Positions 8,442 through 18,496 are shown, counted from the first letter of the stretch. The stretch: DNA of 64,000 nucleotides from Prosthecobacter gellanilyticus (GCF_007992435.1 NZ_BKAG01000019.1:62001-126000); one strand, 5' to 3'. Made by a program: numbers and translations. Notes: a model not told the origin generated them from the letters alone.

Positions 8442-9323
8442 ATGCGTTTTCTCACCTCCTCCTTGTTTCTGCTCACCGCTTTGGCGGCCTCCCTTCATGC
8501 TCAGGAAATCCGACGCCAGACCTTGGTGCTGAACAAGAGCGGCACGGCGGAAGCTCCGGTGGTGTTTGATGGCAAGGGGCTGGTCATCGATCTCGGCATC
8601 GACATCACGGAGCAGAACTGGATCAAGGAAGGCGATCTATGGACCTCACGCGGGCCTTTGCCAAAACATCCACCGATCGAAGACGTGCAGCGCGCGGGCC
8701 TGTTCATCGATGAAGTGCCCCTGGTCATCCGCCGTGATCGTGAAGCTGAGAAGGCATCCGGCGTTGCCAAGAAAGTCATCTATAAAGATCCGAAGGCTCT
8801 GCGTCCTGGTGAAGTCGGCTGGGCGGCGGATGGCTCCCTTTACTTCCGCTGGCCGAAGGAGAAGAAGCCCGGTGAAGGTCGTGTGATCCAGCCTCCTGCG
8901 GGTCTCGCCAGCGGTGTGGTGATCGCGGGCAACCACATCACGGTGCGCAATGTCACGGCCATGCACGCCGCGAATGATGGCTTTAACATCCATGGAGATC
9001 GTGTGGGCATCCGGCTGGAGAATGTGAAGGCTCTGTCCAATGGCGATGAAGGCATCAGCGCGCATGAGACGGTGCAGATGGACGTCCTTGACTCTGAAAT
9101 TGCCTGGAATGGTTCTGTCTCGGGTGGTGTGGCGGATGTGAATGACTCCGTCACGACCTACACGAACTGCGTGCTGCATCACAATGTGAACGCGGCCTTT
9201 CTCTTTGATGGCAAGAAGCACAAGGTGACCAACTGCACCATCCATCATCAGGACAAGGACATCGTGGTGCGCAGCCCGGATGTGGCGGTGGAGCAGTCGG
9301 GCGTGGTTTGGAAAAAGGACTGA
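8442..9323 (+). CDS. secreted right-handed parallel beta-helix protein
   Basis: A 293-residue protein with a signal peptide (MRFLTSSLFLLTALAASLHAQ). Residues about 165-285 carry short repeats of the beta-helix type (NHITVRNVTAMHAANDG, LENVKALSNGDEG, VLDSEIAWNGSV, YTNCVLHHNV, VTNCTIHHQD), each with an Asn/Asp turn. Such folds occur in pectate lyases and other polysaccharide-binding or cleaving enzymes, but no known catalytic signature is evident and the protein is short. The ATG at 8442 is preferred over a GTG at 8415 because it starts the signal peptide exactly. Confidence 0.75.
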   Translation: MRFLTSSLFLLTALAASLHAQEIRRQTLVLNKSGTAEAPVVFDGKGLVIDLGIDITEQNWIKEGDLWTSRGPLPKHPPIEDVQRAGLFIDEVPLVIRRDREAEKASGVAKKVIYKDPKALRPGEVGWAADGSLYFRWPKEKKPGEGRVIQPPAGLASGVVIAGNHITVRNVTAMHAANDGFNIHGDRVGIRLENVKALSNGDEGISAHETVQMDVLDSEIAWNGSVSGGVADVNDSVTTYTNCVLHHNVNAAFLFDGKKHKVTNCTIHHQDKDIVVRSPDVAVEQSGVVWKKD

Positions 9324-9386
9324 TTCCTCGCTGGTCTGCTGGCTTTACCAGGAAAAGTCAGCACAGCGCTGACGTCTTGTAGGGGC

Positions 9387-12300
9387 ATGAGATTTCCAAC
9401 CCTCTCTCGAGTCCTTTTAGCCATCCTCAGCGTCACGGTCGCATGGTCGGCTGAGACGCCGCCCTATGTGGACCTTTCGCAGGAGACTGAGCGCCAGGTC
9501 ATTGTGTCTCAGGGCACAGACAAGGTCTATCAAGGTCACCCGACCACGCTGCTGCTGCCGGATGGCAAAACGATGTTCTGCGTGTGGACGCATGGTCACG
9601 GTGGCGGCTGCGGGCCGATGAAGCGCAGTGATGACGGCGGCAAGACCTGGAGCGAGGAACTACCAGTGCCGGAGAACTGGAGCACGACGCGCAACTGCCC
9701 TGCCCTCTATCGCCTCACGGATCCGCAAGGAAAGACGCGCCTCTTCGTCTATGCAGGACAAGGCCCGGGCGGCACGCGACAGCCGGACAATGGCACGATG
9801 CAGCGCTCGTTCTCGATGGATGATGGCAAGACGTGGTCGCCGATGCAGAGCCTCAACCTGGAATGTGTGATGCCTTTCTGCACCATCATGCCGGTGGAGG
9901 GTGGAAAGAAGCTGATCGGCCTTTCCAACATCCGCCGCCCCGGTGAGACCAAGGACAAAAAGTCCAACGTCGTCACGCAGAGTGAATCCACGGATGGTGG
10001 TATGACCTGGAGCCCATGGCGTGTGCTGGTGGATCTGGGTGATCTGAAGCCCTGCGAACCGGAAGTGGTGCGCTCACCGAATGGCAAACAACTGCTCTGC
10101 CTGATCCGCGAAAACATCCGCAGCGAGCCCGCGCACTTCATCACCAGTGATGACGAAGGCAAGACATGGTCAGAAGTGAAGGCGCTGCCGCAAGGTCTGC
10201 ATGGTGATCGCCACAAGGCGGTGTACACGAAGGATGGCAGGCTTGTGATCTGCTTCCGCGACATGGGCAAGAACAGCCCCACACGCACGCATTTCGTCGC
10301 CTGGGTCGGTCGCTATGAAGACATCATCAGCGGCAAGGATGCCGAGTATAAGGTGAAGCTGCTGCACAGCCACAAAGGCAGTGATTGCGGTTATCCAGGA
10401 GTCGAGCTTCTGCCCGATGGCACGGTCGTCGCGACCACGTATATCAAGTATCGCCCAGGTCCTGAGCTGAACTCTGTGGTGAGCACTCGCTTCACGCTTG
10501 CTGAAACCGACAAGGCGGAGAAGCAGGCCGGGAAGCCTGTCGCGCAAAAGGTCGCGGGCATTGTGCTGGATGACAGCGATGCCAAATACAGCGGTGCCTG
10601 GAAAGTCGGCGAGAAGCTGCCTGCGCTGGTCGGCTCATCGTATCGGCATGATGATCGCGCGAAGAAGTCCGCCGCGAGTGCTGTCTTCACGCCCGCGATT
10701 CCTGAGACCGGGAAGTATGAAGTGCGCCTGCTTTACAATCACGCCTCCAACCGTGCGAGCAATGCCACCATCATCATCCGTGGTGCGGATGGCGAGAAGA
10801 AGGTCACGCAGAACCAGCGCGAAGCCTGTCTGGAAGAGGGCATCCCGCGCTCGCTTGGCGTGTTTGCCTTTGCGAAGGGCAAGAAAGGAACCATCGAGAT
10901 CAACAATGAAGGCGCTAATGGCTATGTTGTGGTGGATGGCCTGCAGCTCTTGTCCGAAGGCGAAGCCACGGGAGAACGCAACACACGCTCTTCCTCCGGC
11001 TTTCCCATGAAAACGAGCGCCAGTGCAGCCCCTGCGGTGCCGGTGAAGATTCCACCGCCGATGCTGCTGAAGAGTGCTGCGAAGGCGGAGAGTGTGGATG
11101 GGAAGTCGTATGATCTTGTGGTCATCGGCGGCACTCCCGGTGGCATCACTTGTGCGGTGCGGGCTGCGCGTGAAGGCTTGAGCGTGCTCCTGGTGAATCA
11201 CACGCAGCATCTGGGCGGCTTCTCCACCAGTGGTGCGGGAGGCTGGGAGGCGCCGTATGACGGGCTGCGCTCGCCTTTGTATGGTGAGATTCTCAAGGGA
11301 GCTGCTGACTACTACAGCAAGACTTATGGTGAAGGTTCGCCGCAACACGTGGTGTCCATGCCAAGCAAGACGAGCAGGGCGCATATCGACCGTCCGAAAA
11401 TCGAGCCACGCATCGCGGAGCTGCTTTTTAATGAAATGGTGGAGAAGGAGAAGACACTGACCGTGTTGCTGGGGCATATCATCACCAAGGCAAAGCGCGA
11501 GGGCTCGCTCATCCAGTCAGTGACTCTGAAACCAATGCATGGTGAGAAGGCCGTCACCGTCTCGGGGAAGATCTTTGCCGATGGCATGTATGAGGGCGAT
11601 CTCATGGCTGCCGCAGATCTGAAGACGCAGATCGGCCGCGAAGCGCGCAGCCAGTATGGCGAGAAGCATGCGGGGGTCATCTATACCCAAGAGCGCCACA
11701 AGGAGCCCGGCCAGCGTGGCTTTCCCAAGGCGGCTGATGAAGGCACGCTGAACATTCGCTACAACAGCCACGCCACAGCGGACATCGTGGAAGGCCCGCA
11801 GAGCGGCGAGGCGGATGGCTCCGTGATGGCTTACAACTACCGGCTCATCCTCACGCGTGATCCGGCGAACCGAATCACGGTGCAGAAGCCTGCGAACTAT
11901 GATCCTGCCATCGCCAAGGCTGCCGGAGGTGGCGGCTTTGTGCCCAATCTACCTAACCAAAAAGTCGCCTGGAACGGCGGTCGCCTCATCGGCCCGCAGA
12001 ATGAATATCCAGGAGCCGACTGGCCGAAGCGTGAGGAGATCTCCAAGCGCTATCTCGAAGGCATGCTGATGCGCCTGTGGTGGGTGCAAAACGATCCCGA
12101 GGCACCGGAGAAGGATCGGAAGCAGTTCGCCAACTATGGACTGGCGGCGGATGAGTTTCCTGACAACCAGCATGCACCTTATGAGATCTACGTGCGCGAG
12201 GCACGCCGGCTCGTCGGACGATATGTTTTCAAGGAGCAGGACAACGTGGTCGCTCCAGGCATCTCCCGCACGCCGATCCATGTGGACAGCATCGCCATCA

Positions 12301-12920
12301 CCGACTGGCCGGTGGATTCCGTGGCCTGCCTGCCGCGCAAAGCCCCGGGTGGCAGCACGGATGGCATTCTCTTCCTCGGTGAGGAGACACGCCCCGCGCA
12401 GGTGCCGTATCGCAGCCTGCTCGCCAAAGAGGTGGACAACCTCCTTGTGCCCGTAGCCCTCTCCGCCTCGCATATCGGATGGGGAGCGATTCGTCTCGAG
12501 CCTGTGTGGATGCAGGCTGGCGAGAGCGCAGGCTTCGCTGCCGCGCTCGCCATCAGAGGCAAGACCACCCCCGCTGCCCTCGATCCAGATGCATTGGTCC
12601 GCAAACTTGCCGCGAGCCATGTCATGGTGAGTTTCTTCAATGACCTCGATGTCACTTCCGATGACCCACGTGTAGCCGCCGCGCAGTATTTTGGCACCAA
12701 AGGGTTCTTCGCCAGCTATGATGCCAAGCTCGACGCACCGCTCTCCGCATCGGTGGAGGCAGTGTGGCAACGGGGCCTGGATGAACTGAAGAACGGCAAG
12801 CTGGATCCGATCAAACTCGCCAATGCAGTGCTGGCAGCCGAGGTCGCAACATCACCCGAAACCAAACAGACCAAAGGCGGCGCATTGGTGGCCATGTGGA
12901 AGAGTCTCAAAGCGCAGTGA
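9387..12920 (+). CDS. secreted fusion: sialidase-like propeller + golvesin-like domain + FAD-dependent oxidoreductase
   Basis: A 1177-residue protein with three recognisable parts after a signal peptide (residues 1-21). Residues about 25-375 are a BNR/sialidase-type propeller with Asp boxes such as SDDGGKTWS (about 81), STDGGMTWSP and SDDEGKTWSE. Residues about 388-530 resemble the golvesin C-terminal/xanthan-lyase-associated beta domain (LDDSDAKYSGAW ... YEVRLLYNHASNRASN). Residues about 573-1177 are an FAD-dependent oxidoreductase with the nucleotide-binding YDLVVIGGTPGG and the C-terminal RLEPVWMQAGESAG motif. The gene leads a tight run with the beta-helix gene at 12924, 3 bases downstream. 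The substrate is unknown; the fusion suggests trimming and oxidising the same extracellular glycan or glycoside. Confidence 0.85.
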   Translation: MRFPTLSRVLLAILSVTVAWSAETPPYVDLSQETERQVIVSQGTDKVYQGHPTTLLLPDGKTMFCVWTHGHGGGCGPMKRSDDGGKTWSEELPVPENWSTTRNCPALYRLTDPQGKTRLFVYAGQGPGGTRQPDNGTMQRSFSMDDGKTWSPMQSLNLECVMPFCTIMPVEGGKKLIGLSNIRRPGETKDKKSNVVTQSESTDGGMTWSPWRVLVDLGDLKPCEPEVVRSPNGKQLLCLIRENIRSEPAHFITSDDEGKTWSEVKALPQGLHGDRHKAVYTKDGRLVICFRDMGKNSPTRTHFVAWVGRYEDIISGKDAEYKVKLLHSHKGSDCGYPGVELLPDGTVVATTYIKYRPGPELNSVVSTRFTLAETDKAEKQAGKPVAQKVAGIVLDDSDAKYSGAWKVGEKLPALVGSSYRHDDRAKKSAASAVFTPAIPETGKYEVRLLYNHASNRASNATIIIRGADGEKKVTQNQREACLEEGIPRSLGVFAFAKGKKGTIEINNEGANGYVVVDGLQLLSEGEATGERNTRSSSGFPMKTSASAAPAVPVKIPPPMLLKSAAKAESVDGKSYDLVVIGGTPGGITCAVRAAREGLSVLLVNHTQHLGGFSTSGAGGWEAPYDGLRSPLYGEILKGAADYYSKTYGEGSPQHVVSMPSKTSRAHIDRPKIEPRIAELLFNEMVEKEKTLTVLLGHIITKAKREGSLIQSVTLKPMHGEKAVTVSGKIFADGMYEGDLMAAADLKTQIGREARSQYGEKHAGVIYTQERHKEPGQRGFPKAADEGTLNIRYNSHATADIVEGPQSGEADGSVMAYNYRLILTRDPANRITVQKPANYDPAIAKAAGGGGFVPNLPNQKVAWNGGRLIGPQNEYPGADWPKREEISKRYLEGMLMRLWWVQNDPEAPEKDRKQFANYGLAADEFPDNQHAPYEIYVREARRLVGRYVFKEQDNVVAPGISRTPIHVDSIAITDWPVDSVACLPRKAPGGSTDGILFLGEETRPAQVPYRSLLAKEVDNLLVPVALSASHIGWGAIRLEPVWMQAGESAGFAAALAIRGKTTPAALDPDALVRKLAASHVMVSFFNDLDVTSDDPRVAAAQYFGTKGFFASYDAKLDAPLSASVEAVWQRGLDELKNGKLDPIKLANAVLAAEVATSPETKQTKGGALVAMWKSLKAQ

Positions 12921-12923
12921 TCT

Positions 12924-14405
12924 ATGAAACGGATTCTCTCACTCATTACTCTCCTCGCATTCACCCATGGTCTGGTCTCCGCAGCCGGGCCAGCGGCACC
13001 CGCAGAGCAGTCGGCGAATGGCTTTGAGCTGCGTGTTCCAGCGCCTGGGCCTGATGTGATCGCGGATGACATTCTGCAACAGGCGATCGACAAGGTCGCG
13101 GCGGCGGGTGGGGGCGTGGTGCTGCTGGGTGCGGGGGACTTCAAGCTTTCACGTCATGCGGATGATGAGACTGTCATCATCAAGAGCAACATCACTCTTC
13201 GTGGCCAGGGGTATGCCACGCATCTTTATTTCGACCCCAAGACACCGCCTAACGACTTGCGCTATTTTCCGATACGGATCGGAAGCGCGAAGGTGCCCGC
13301 GCACAATGTGGTGATCGAGCATCTGCGCTACACGGGGCATGACAAGGCCATCGGCGGAGGTTCCATCATGGGTTTCAATGCACGTCTGGATGAGCCTGAG
13401 TCGCTACTGCTTTCCTGTGACAATGTCACGGTCCGGAATTGCTGGATCTATGATGCCAAGCAGGCGGTGGGCTGCACGAAGGCGGCGACCTCCATGTATC
13501 TGGTCAAGCGTGTCATCAGCGCAGAGGAAGCGAAGGCGGCGGCTGAACCAGAGAAAGTGCGCAAAGGCTACTTTGATGAAGATCGCATGGCGACCCAGTT
13601 CAAGAACTGGCAGGTGCATCACAACTACATCGAGACCTGCGGCAACAAGGCGATCGAGCTGGCGGAGTGCAATGGCGGTCTCATCGCGGACAACCACATC
13701 GTGGATGTGATCGATGGTCCGCAAGTGATTTTTGGCAGCCGCAATGTGCAGATCAAGGACAACGTGGTCTACTTCAAAAGGACTGGTATCAATGTCAGCG
13801 AGGGCTCGCATCACATCCGCGTCAGCGGCAACCATGTGGAACCGATGCCCGAAGTCCGCCAAGGAGCGGTGCTTCCCTGCCTCTTCTTCCGCACCGAGCC
13901 GCTGCCGCTGCACTCCAAGGTTCATGACGTGGTGGTCACGGGAAACATCTTCCGCAACCAGCACACCACGCCAAAGTGCACCCTGCACTTCGTGACCCGG
14001 CCCGAGGCGCTTTCCTGCGTGTATGAGGGCATCACCTTCACCGGCAATGTTTTCGATGGAGATGCCTACCTCCTCGATCCGCGCATGCCGGGCCTGACGA
14101 CAATTCGCGACATCATCTTTGCCGACAATGTCTGCGAAGGAGACGTGCACTCCGAATCCCAGAGCAAAATGAAGTCAAGCCACGTGCTGGTGCGCGGAAA
14201 CATGATGCGCAATGCCAGCACCTGTATAATCAAAGCCAGCGGATGGATCTGGTCTGGCAACACGCACGTCAATGGCACGGTGGAGGTCGCAAAAGATGCT
14301 GAAGCCAGCATCATCCGTGACAACGTGACGGCGGCTCCGATCACGGATCACGGCAAAGACACCGTCTCAACGGGGAATCTGGTGATGAAGAAGTCCAAGG
14401 ACTAA
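12924..14405 (+). CDS. secreted right-handed parallel beta-helix (pectate-lyase-fold) protein
   Basis: A 493-residue protein with a signal peptide (residues 1-20). An N-terminal cap (DDILQQAIDKVAAAGGGVVLLGAGDFKLS) and the following TLRGQGY segment are typical of the pectate-lyase superfamily. Many Asn-rich coils follow to about residue 480 (VQIKDNVVYFKRTG, IRVSGNHVE, ILVRGN-type repeats). It begins 3 bases after the fusion-gene stop, so they are probably co-expressed. No family-specific catalytic residues can be assigned; uronic-acid polysaccharides are plausible substrates by fold only. Confidence 0.8.
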   Translation: MKRILSLITLLAFTHGLVSAAGPAAPAEQSANGFELRVPAPGPDVIADDILQQAIDKVAAAGGGVVLLGAGDFKLSRHADDETVIIKSNITLRGQGYATHLYFDPKTPPNDLRYFPIRIGSAKVPAHNVVIEHLRYTGHDKAIGGGSIMGFNARLDEPESLLLSCDNVTVRNCWIYDAKQAVGCTKAATSMYLVKRVISAEEAKAAAEPEKVRKGYFDEDRMATQFKNWQVHHNYIETCGNKAIELAECNGGLIADNHIVDVIDGPQVIFGSRNVQIKDNVVYFKRTGINVSEGSHHIRVSGNHVEPMPEVRQGAVLPCLFFRTEPLPLHSKVHDVVVTGNIFRNQHTTPKCTLHFVTRPEALSCVYEGITFTGNVFDGDAYLLDPRMPGLTTIRDIIFADNVCEGDVHSESQSKMKSSHVLVRGNMMRNASTCIIKASGWIWSGNTHVNGTVEVAKDAEASIIRDNVTAAPITDHGKDTVSTGNLVMKKSKD

Positions 14406-14416
14406 CTATTGATGCC

Positions 14417-15973
14417 ATGCAACTCCCCTCATCTGCGAAAAGCATCCTGACATGCCTGGTCCTCGCGACAGTTCTTCCTGTGTCATTGCTGGCACAGCAA
14501 GTCACACTGGCACGCCCAGCTGCGCCTTCGTTGAAGAAGGGTGAAAAGCAGCTCTTTGTGGACAGCGTGATGATCCGCAGCAAGCAGGGTGTCACGCGAG
14601 TCGTCCACCCGGCGAAGAAGCTCGAGAAGCCGGTGCTCACCGCAGAAATGCCCTGGGAGGTGAGAATCAAGGACGGCGTCATCGACAAACGAGTGAACAT
14701 CTACGGAACGGTGATGCGCGATGAGAAGAGCGGCGGTTTCAAGATGTGGTATGCAGATCCTGGCAGTGTGCTCTTTGCCACCTCCACGGACGGCATTCAC
14801 TGGGAACGTCCCATTCTGAAGATCAACGGCAAGACCAATGAAACGGACCTGCATCTTCACAGTGCCAGCATCATTGATGACAAGTTCGAGACGGATCCCG
14901 AGAAGCGCTTCAAGGCGGTCGGCAATGCAAGCAAGGGCGTGGACAACGCGAAGCTGCAGAGGCTGAAGGACAAGTTTGAAATGGTCGACTGGTATCGGGA
15001 CAAAGACCATCGTCTGTATTACGCGGCTCATTCGGCGGATGGTCTGCGCTGGACGGTCGACCCTGAACCGATTCTGCTCGGTTGTGACACCATCACGCTC
15101 TCACAGGACCCGGTCACTGGCGAATATCTGGCCTTTCACAAACGGCAGGGTGATCCTCGCGTGGTGGGGATCCGCCATGTCTTCCTTTCGGTGAGCAAAG
15201 ACATGAAGCACTGGTCCGAGCCGCATCCTGTGGTCGTGGCGGATGAAGTGGACAACAAAGCCACTCGCAAGCTGAAGGGCGGAACCTACTCTGAATACTA
15301 CAATCTTTCTGCCTTTCCTTATGCCGGGCAGTGGCTGGGATTCGTCACTCACTTTCGTCGTGTTGAACCTGCCTCCGTCTTGTTTGGCGATGATGGGGTC
15401 AATGGTCAGAAGAGAGGTGCAGCTGGCATCATTGATGTCCAGCTTGTCACGAGCCGTGATGGCCGGCATTGGGATCGCTGCTCCGACCGCAGTCCGGTGA
15501 TTCCACTGGGACCGCATGCATATGATGCCGGCAGCATTTTTGGTTTGTGCAATGCGCCCGTGATCGTGGGGGATGAGATGTGGATGTACTACACGGCAGC
15601 GACGACACCGCATGGCGGCCAGCCACCGGAGAAACAGCAATCCATCGCCCGGGCATCCTGGCGCATCGATGGGCTGGCTTCTTTGCAGGCGGGTGAGAAA
15701 GGCGGTAGCATCGAGACCCACGACTTCATCCCCGAGGGCAGGCATCTCTCCGTGAATGCGGATGTCAGCAAGGGTGGCCTCAGAGTTGAAGTTCTGGATG
15801 CTGATGGCGGCACGATCCAAGGCTATGAGAAAGAGTCCTCCGCCATCGAAGCCAAGGATGCTGTGAAACTGGCGGTGCGCTGGGGAGATGTGACGGAGCT
15901 GCCTGCTGGCGTGCCGATCCGACTGCGCTTTCATCTTCAGAACGGCGACTTGTTCAGCTACGTCATTGATTGA
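14417..15973 (+). CDS. secreted five-bladed-propeller glycosidase-like protein (GH32/GH43-like)
   Basis: A 518-residue protein with an N-terminal signal peptide (residues about 1-26, ending LLAQ). Its opening LFVDSVMI and the repeated motifs FKMWYADPGSVLFATSTDGIHWERP, LYYAAHSADGLRW, HVFLSVSKDMKHWSEP and LVTSRDGRHWDR fit the GH32/GH43-like propeller proteins common in Verrucomicrobiota and Planctomycetota. Residues about 435-518 form a separate beta-sandwich-like tail. The gene follows the beta-helix gene by 11 bases. The family name is reasonable; enzymatic activity is unproven for this subgroup. Confidence 0.7.
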   Translation: MQLPSSAKSILTCLVLATVLPVSLLAQQVTLARPAAPSLKKGEKQLFVDSVMIRSKQGVTRVVHPAKKLEKPVLTAEMPWEVRIKDGVIDKRVNIYGTVMRDEKSGGFKMWYADPGSVLFATSTDGIHWERPILKINGKTNETDLHLHSASIIDDKFETDPEKRFKAVGNASKGVDNAKLQRLKDKFEMVDWYRDKDHRLYYAAHSADGLRWTVDPEPILLGCDTITLSQDPVTGEYLAFHKRQGDPRVVGIRHVFLSVSKDMKHWSEPHPVVVADEVDNKATRKLKGGTYSEYYNLSAFPYAGQWLGFVTHFRRVEPASVLFGDDGVNGQKRGAAGIIDVQLVTSRDGRHWDRCSDRSPVIPLGPHAYDAGSIFGLCNAPVIVGDEMWMYYTAATTPHGGQPPEKQQSIARASWRIDGLASLQAGEKGGSIETHDFIPEGRHLSVNADVSKGGLRVEVLDADGGTIQGYEKESSAIEAKDAVKLAVRWGDVTELPAGVPIRLRFHLQNGDLFSYVID

Positions 15974-16070
15974 TCACCACTGAGATGACAGGGGCGGCGA
16001 AAGGTGATGCTCCAGTTTCGAAGAATGGCGGCGCTTGAAGTGACTTCCTGGCTGAGCCAGCGTGAGCCAC

Positions 16071-17645
16071 ATGCGAACCTTTCTCTTGCACACCGCACTG
16101 CTCGCTTCCACGGCCTTGGGCTTTGGGGCGGAAGCTCATGAAACGACGCCGATCTGCCTGAATGCGAACCAGCTCTCCATTGCGACCGGGCAACCTTCGC
16201 TGGTGCTGATGTCGAATGGCTCTGTGCATATCCCGGTGTGGTCGCTTTCCGGTGGCACGGTGGGGCAGTCGGTATCAGGCCTTGTGGGCAGTCTGCCGAG
16301 CACCTGCAGCGCGGTGAAGGTGGAGATCGTAGTGACCACGACTGAGGCTGCGCCAAGCCCTGATCTGGAGGATGTTTATCGCGTCCACCTTTCGCAGATG
16401 GTGGAGGGCGCGCCCTTCACAGAGCGCTACCGCCTGGGCACTCCGGTGAGCACACCGATGACCACAAGCCCTCTCCACACGCGGACGATCCTTTTGGAGT
16501 CTTACTACGAAGTGGTGCCGAATGCGCCGCTGTGGGTGCGCATTCAGCGTGAGCCGGGTGATGCTGCGGACACCTTCACCAAGCCCACTGGGCTGGCGAT
16601 GGTGAAGGTCACGCCAGTCGATGCGCCCGCAAAGCCGCATGTGGTGCAGGATGTCAAAGGTTACAATTCGTGGCCGATGATGCAGGCCATCGGCAACAAG
16701 CTGGTCTGCGTGTACACGCGCGGCACAGCACACACGATCGATGAGGGCAGACGCGATGCTTATGCCCGCACCTCCGCCGATGGCGGCAAAACATGGACGC
16801 CGGAAACCGTGGTCGCCAACTCACCCGACCACGGCGAGGTCCCGGTCGGAAAAGGACTGGATGCCAACGGGGCGATGCTGCTCTGGCTGCGACGCATCGG
16901 CAAGGGCGAGTGGGCGCACGATCTCTACCGCACCACGGACGGCGTGACGTTCACCCTGGTGGCTACTCCTAAACTTTCCGTTAGGCCGATGCAGATCACG
17001 GATGTCTTCACGGTGCCGAAGGTCGGGCTCATGGCGCTGTGGTTTGCCGGAGACTATGGCGACAAGCCGACGAACGCCTGGGGCATTGTGACTAGCAAAG
17101 ACAATGGCGCGACCTGGACCCAAACCACCGTGGAGTCCTGGCTGCCCAAGAATGACTGGCCCACCGAGCCTGCCGCCGTCTATCTCGGTGATGGCAAGAT
17201 CCTCGTTATCGCCCGCTCGGAGCCCGGCCCGGTGCAGTTCCAGATCGTCTCCACTGATTACGGTGCCACTTGGAAGCGCGAGCCTACAAACATTGGTGAC
17301 ATCCTCGGTTCCACGCCAAGCTTGGTCCTTGATGCCAAGACGAGCCTGGTCAGCAACTACCACTATCACCGTGGCAAGGGCTTCGTGCGGAGGCGCGTTG
17401 TCGATGCGCAGAAGATCTTCAACCATCCGCGCAGCTGGCCGGCTTCCGAGGTTGTCGCCATCGGGAGCACCAGCACCTGGGATGCCGGCAATGCGAACGC
17501 CACGGTGATCGGGGACACGCATTACGTCACTTTCTACTCCGGCAAGGCGCCTGACACATCGGTGCTGGTTTCCGAGCTCCCGGCTCCGAGAGGTGGGAAG
17601 GGGCCCGCGAAATCATCGGATGCCGATCAATCGGCCAAACAGTAA
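16071..17645 (+). CDS. secreted sialidase/BNR-repeat protein with N-terminal beta domain
   Basis: A 524-residue protein with a signal peptide (MRTFLLHTALLASTALGFGA). Residues about 25-180 look like an accessory beta-rich domain. Residues about 195-510 are a sialidase-type propeller with Asp boxes TSADGGKTWTPE, TTDGVTF, SKDNGATWTQ and STDYGATWKR. It may be an exo-sialidase or related glycosidase; the Arg triad could not be assigned with certainty by eye. The ATG at 16071 is favoured over a GTG at 16062. It follows the propeller gene by about 100 bases on the same strand. Confidence 0.75.
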   Translation: MRTFLLHTALLASTALGFGAEAHETTPICLNANQLSIATGQPSLVLMSNGSVHIPVWSLSGGTVGQSVSGLVGSLPSTCSAVKVEIVVTTTEAAPSPDLEDVYRVHLSQMVEGAPFTERYRLGTPVSTPMTTSPLHTRTILLESYYEVVPNAPLWVRIQREPGDAADTFTKPTGLAMVKVTPVDAPAKPHVVQDVKGYNSWPMMQAIGNKLVCVYTRGTAHTIDEGRRDAYARTSADGGKTWTPETVVANSPDHGEVPVGKGLDANGAMLLWLRRIGKGEWAHDLYRTTDGVTFTLVATPKLSVRPMQITDVFTVPKVGLMALWFAGDYGDKPTNAWGIVTSKDNGATWTQTTVESWLPKNDWPTEPAAVYLGDGKILVIARSEPGPVQFQIVSTDYGATWKREPTNIGDILGSTPSLVLDAKTSLVSNYHYHRGKGFVRRRVVDAQKIFNHPRSWPASEVVAIGSTSTWDAGNANATVIGDTHYVTFYSGKAPDTSVLVSELPAPRGGKGPAKSSDADQSAKQ

Positions 17646-17695
17646 GGGCCATCGGGACGTATCGTCATGGAGTTCAAACCTAGCGCCGAATCTCC

Positions 17696-18454
17696 ATGCC
17701 CAGCCCGCGATCTCCGCTTTCCTTTCTCGTCACTCTTCGCGAGCGGCTGGCGAGCCGTGGGCTTCTGGAAGCGGCTGTGCTGTTGAGCCTGCTCGCCCTG
17801 GTCAGCAGCGCGTGGATCTTTGTGGAGATTGCCGATGAGGTGCGTGAAGGTGAGTTGCAGCACTATGATGAGCTTGTGCTTCGCTCACTGCGCTCGCCGG
17901 ATGATCCCACGCAGCCGCGCGGACCGGCTTGGCTGCTGCCGGTTGCACGTGATGTCACGGCTCTCGGTGGATCCACTCTCATCACGCTGATCACACTTGG
18001 CACGGTTGGCTTTCTCACCCTGCGGCGAAAGTGGCACACCAGCTTGCTCGTCCTCACCTCCATCGCGGGCGGAGGGCTTGTCAATGCTGCGCTCAAGACA
18101 GTCTTCAGCCGAAACAGACCTAGCGTGGTGCCGCATCTGGTGGATGTCACCTCGCTCAGTTTCCCGAGCGGGCATTCGATGCTTTCAGCCATCACCTACC
18201 TCACGCTTGGTGCGCTCCTCGCACGAACGACGGCGGATCGCAGGATCAAGGTCTACCTCCTCGGCCTTGCGGCCACGCTGGTGCTACTGATCGGCCTGAC
18301 TCGTCTCTATCTCGGTGTGCATTTTCCCACGGATGTTCTCGCCGGATGGTGTGCAGGCATTGTCTGGGCCCTTTTCTGTGCACTCATCGCACGCTGGCTT
18401 CAGCGGCGTGGCGCTGTGGAAAAGGAGACACCTGCTCAGCCCGCTGGTCAGTGA
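17696..18454 (+). CDS. PAP2-family membrane phosphatase
   Basis: A 252-residue integral membrane protein with about five or six hydrophobic segments. The three-part phosphatase signature is complete: Lys134-x6-Arg-Pro (KTVFSRNRP), PSGH at 157-160, and Arg203-x5-His209 (TRLYLGVHFPTD). Family members dephosphorylate undecaprenyl pyrophosphate, phosphatidic acid or phosphatidylglycerol phosphate at the membrane face. It sits among secreted glycan enzymes but has no obvious functional link to them; a lipid-carrier recycling role is an inference. Confidence 0.88.
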   Translation: MPSPRSPLSFLVTLRERLASRGLLEAAVLLSLLALVSSAWIFVEIADEVREGELQHYDELVLRSLRSPDDPTQPRGPAWLLPVARDVTALGGSTLITLITLGTVGFLTLRRKWHTSLLVLTSIAGGGLVNAALKTVFSRNRPSVVPHLVDVTSLSFPSGHSMLSAITYLTLGALLARTTADRRIKVYLLGLAATLVLLIGLTRLYLGVHFPTDVLAGWCAGIVWALFCALIARWLQRRGAVEKETPAQPAGQ

Positions 18455-18457
18455 TAA

Positions 18458-18481
18458 TCACCAGCAATCTCAAGCTGGTGA
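18458..18481 (+). terminator. hairpin after the PAP2 gene
   Basis: TCACCAGC (18458-18465) and GCTGGTGA (18474-18481) form a perfect 8-base stem with an 8-base loop, four bases after the PAP2 stop and 15 bases before the next start. No T-run follows, so it may be a weak terminator or an mRNA end stabiliser. Confidence 0.35.
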
Positions 18482-18496
18482 ACACGTTTAGGGAGA

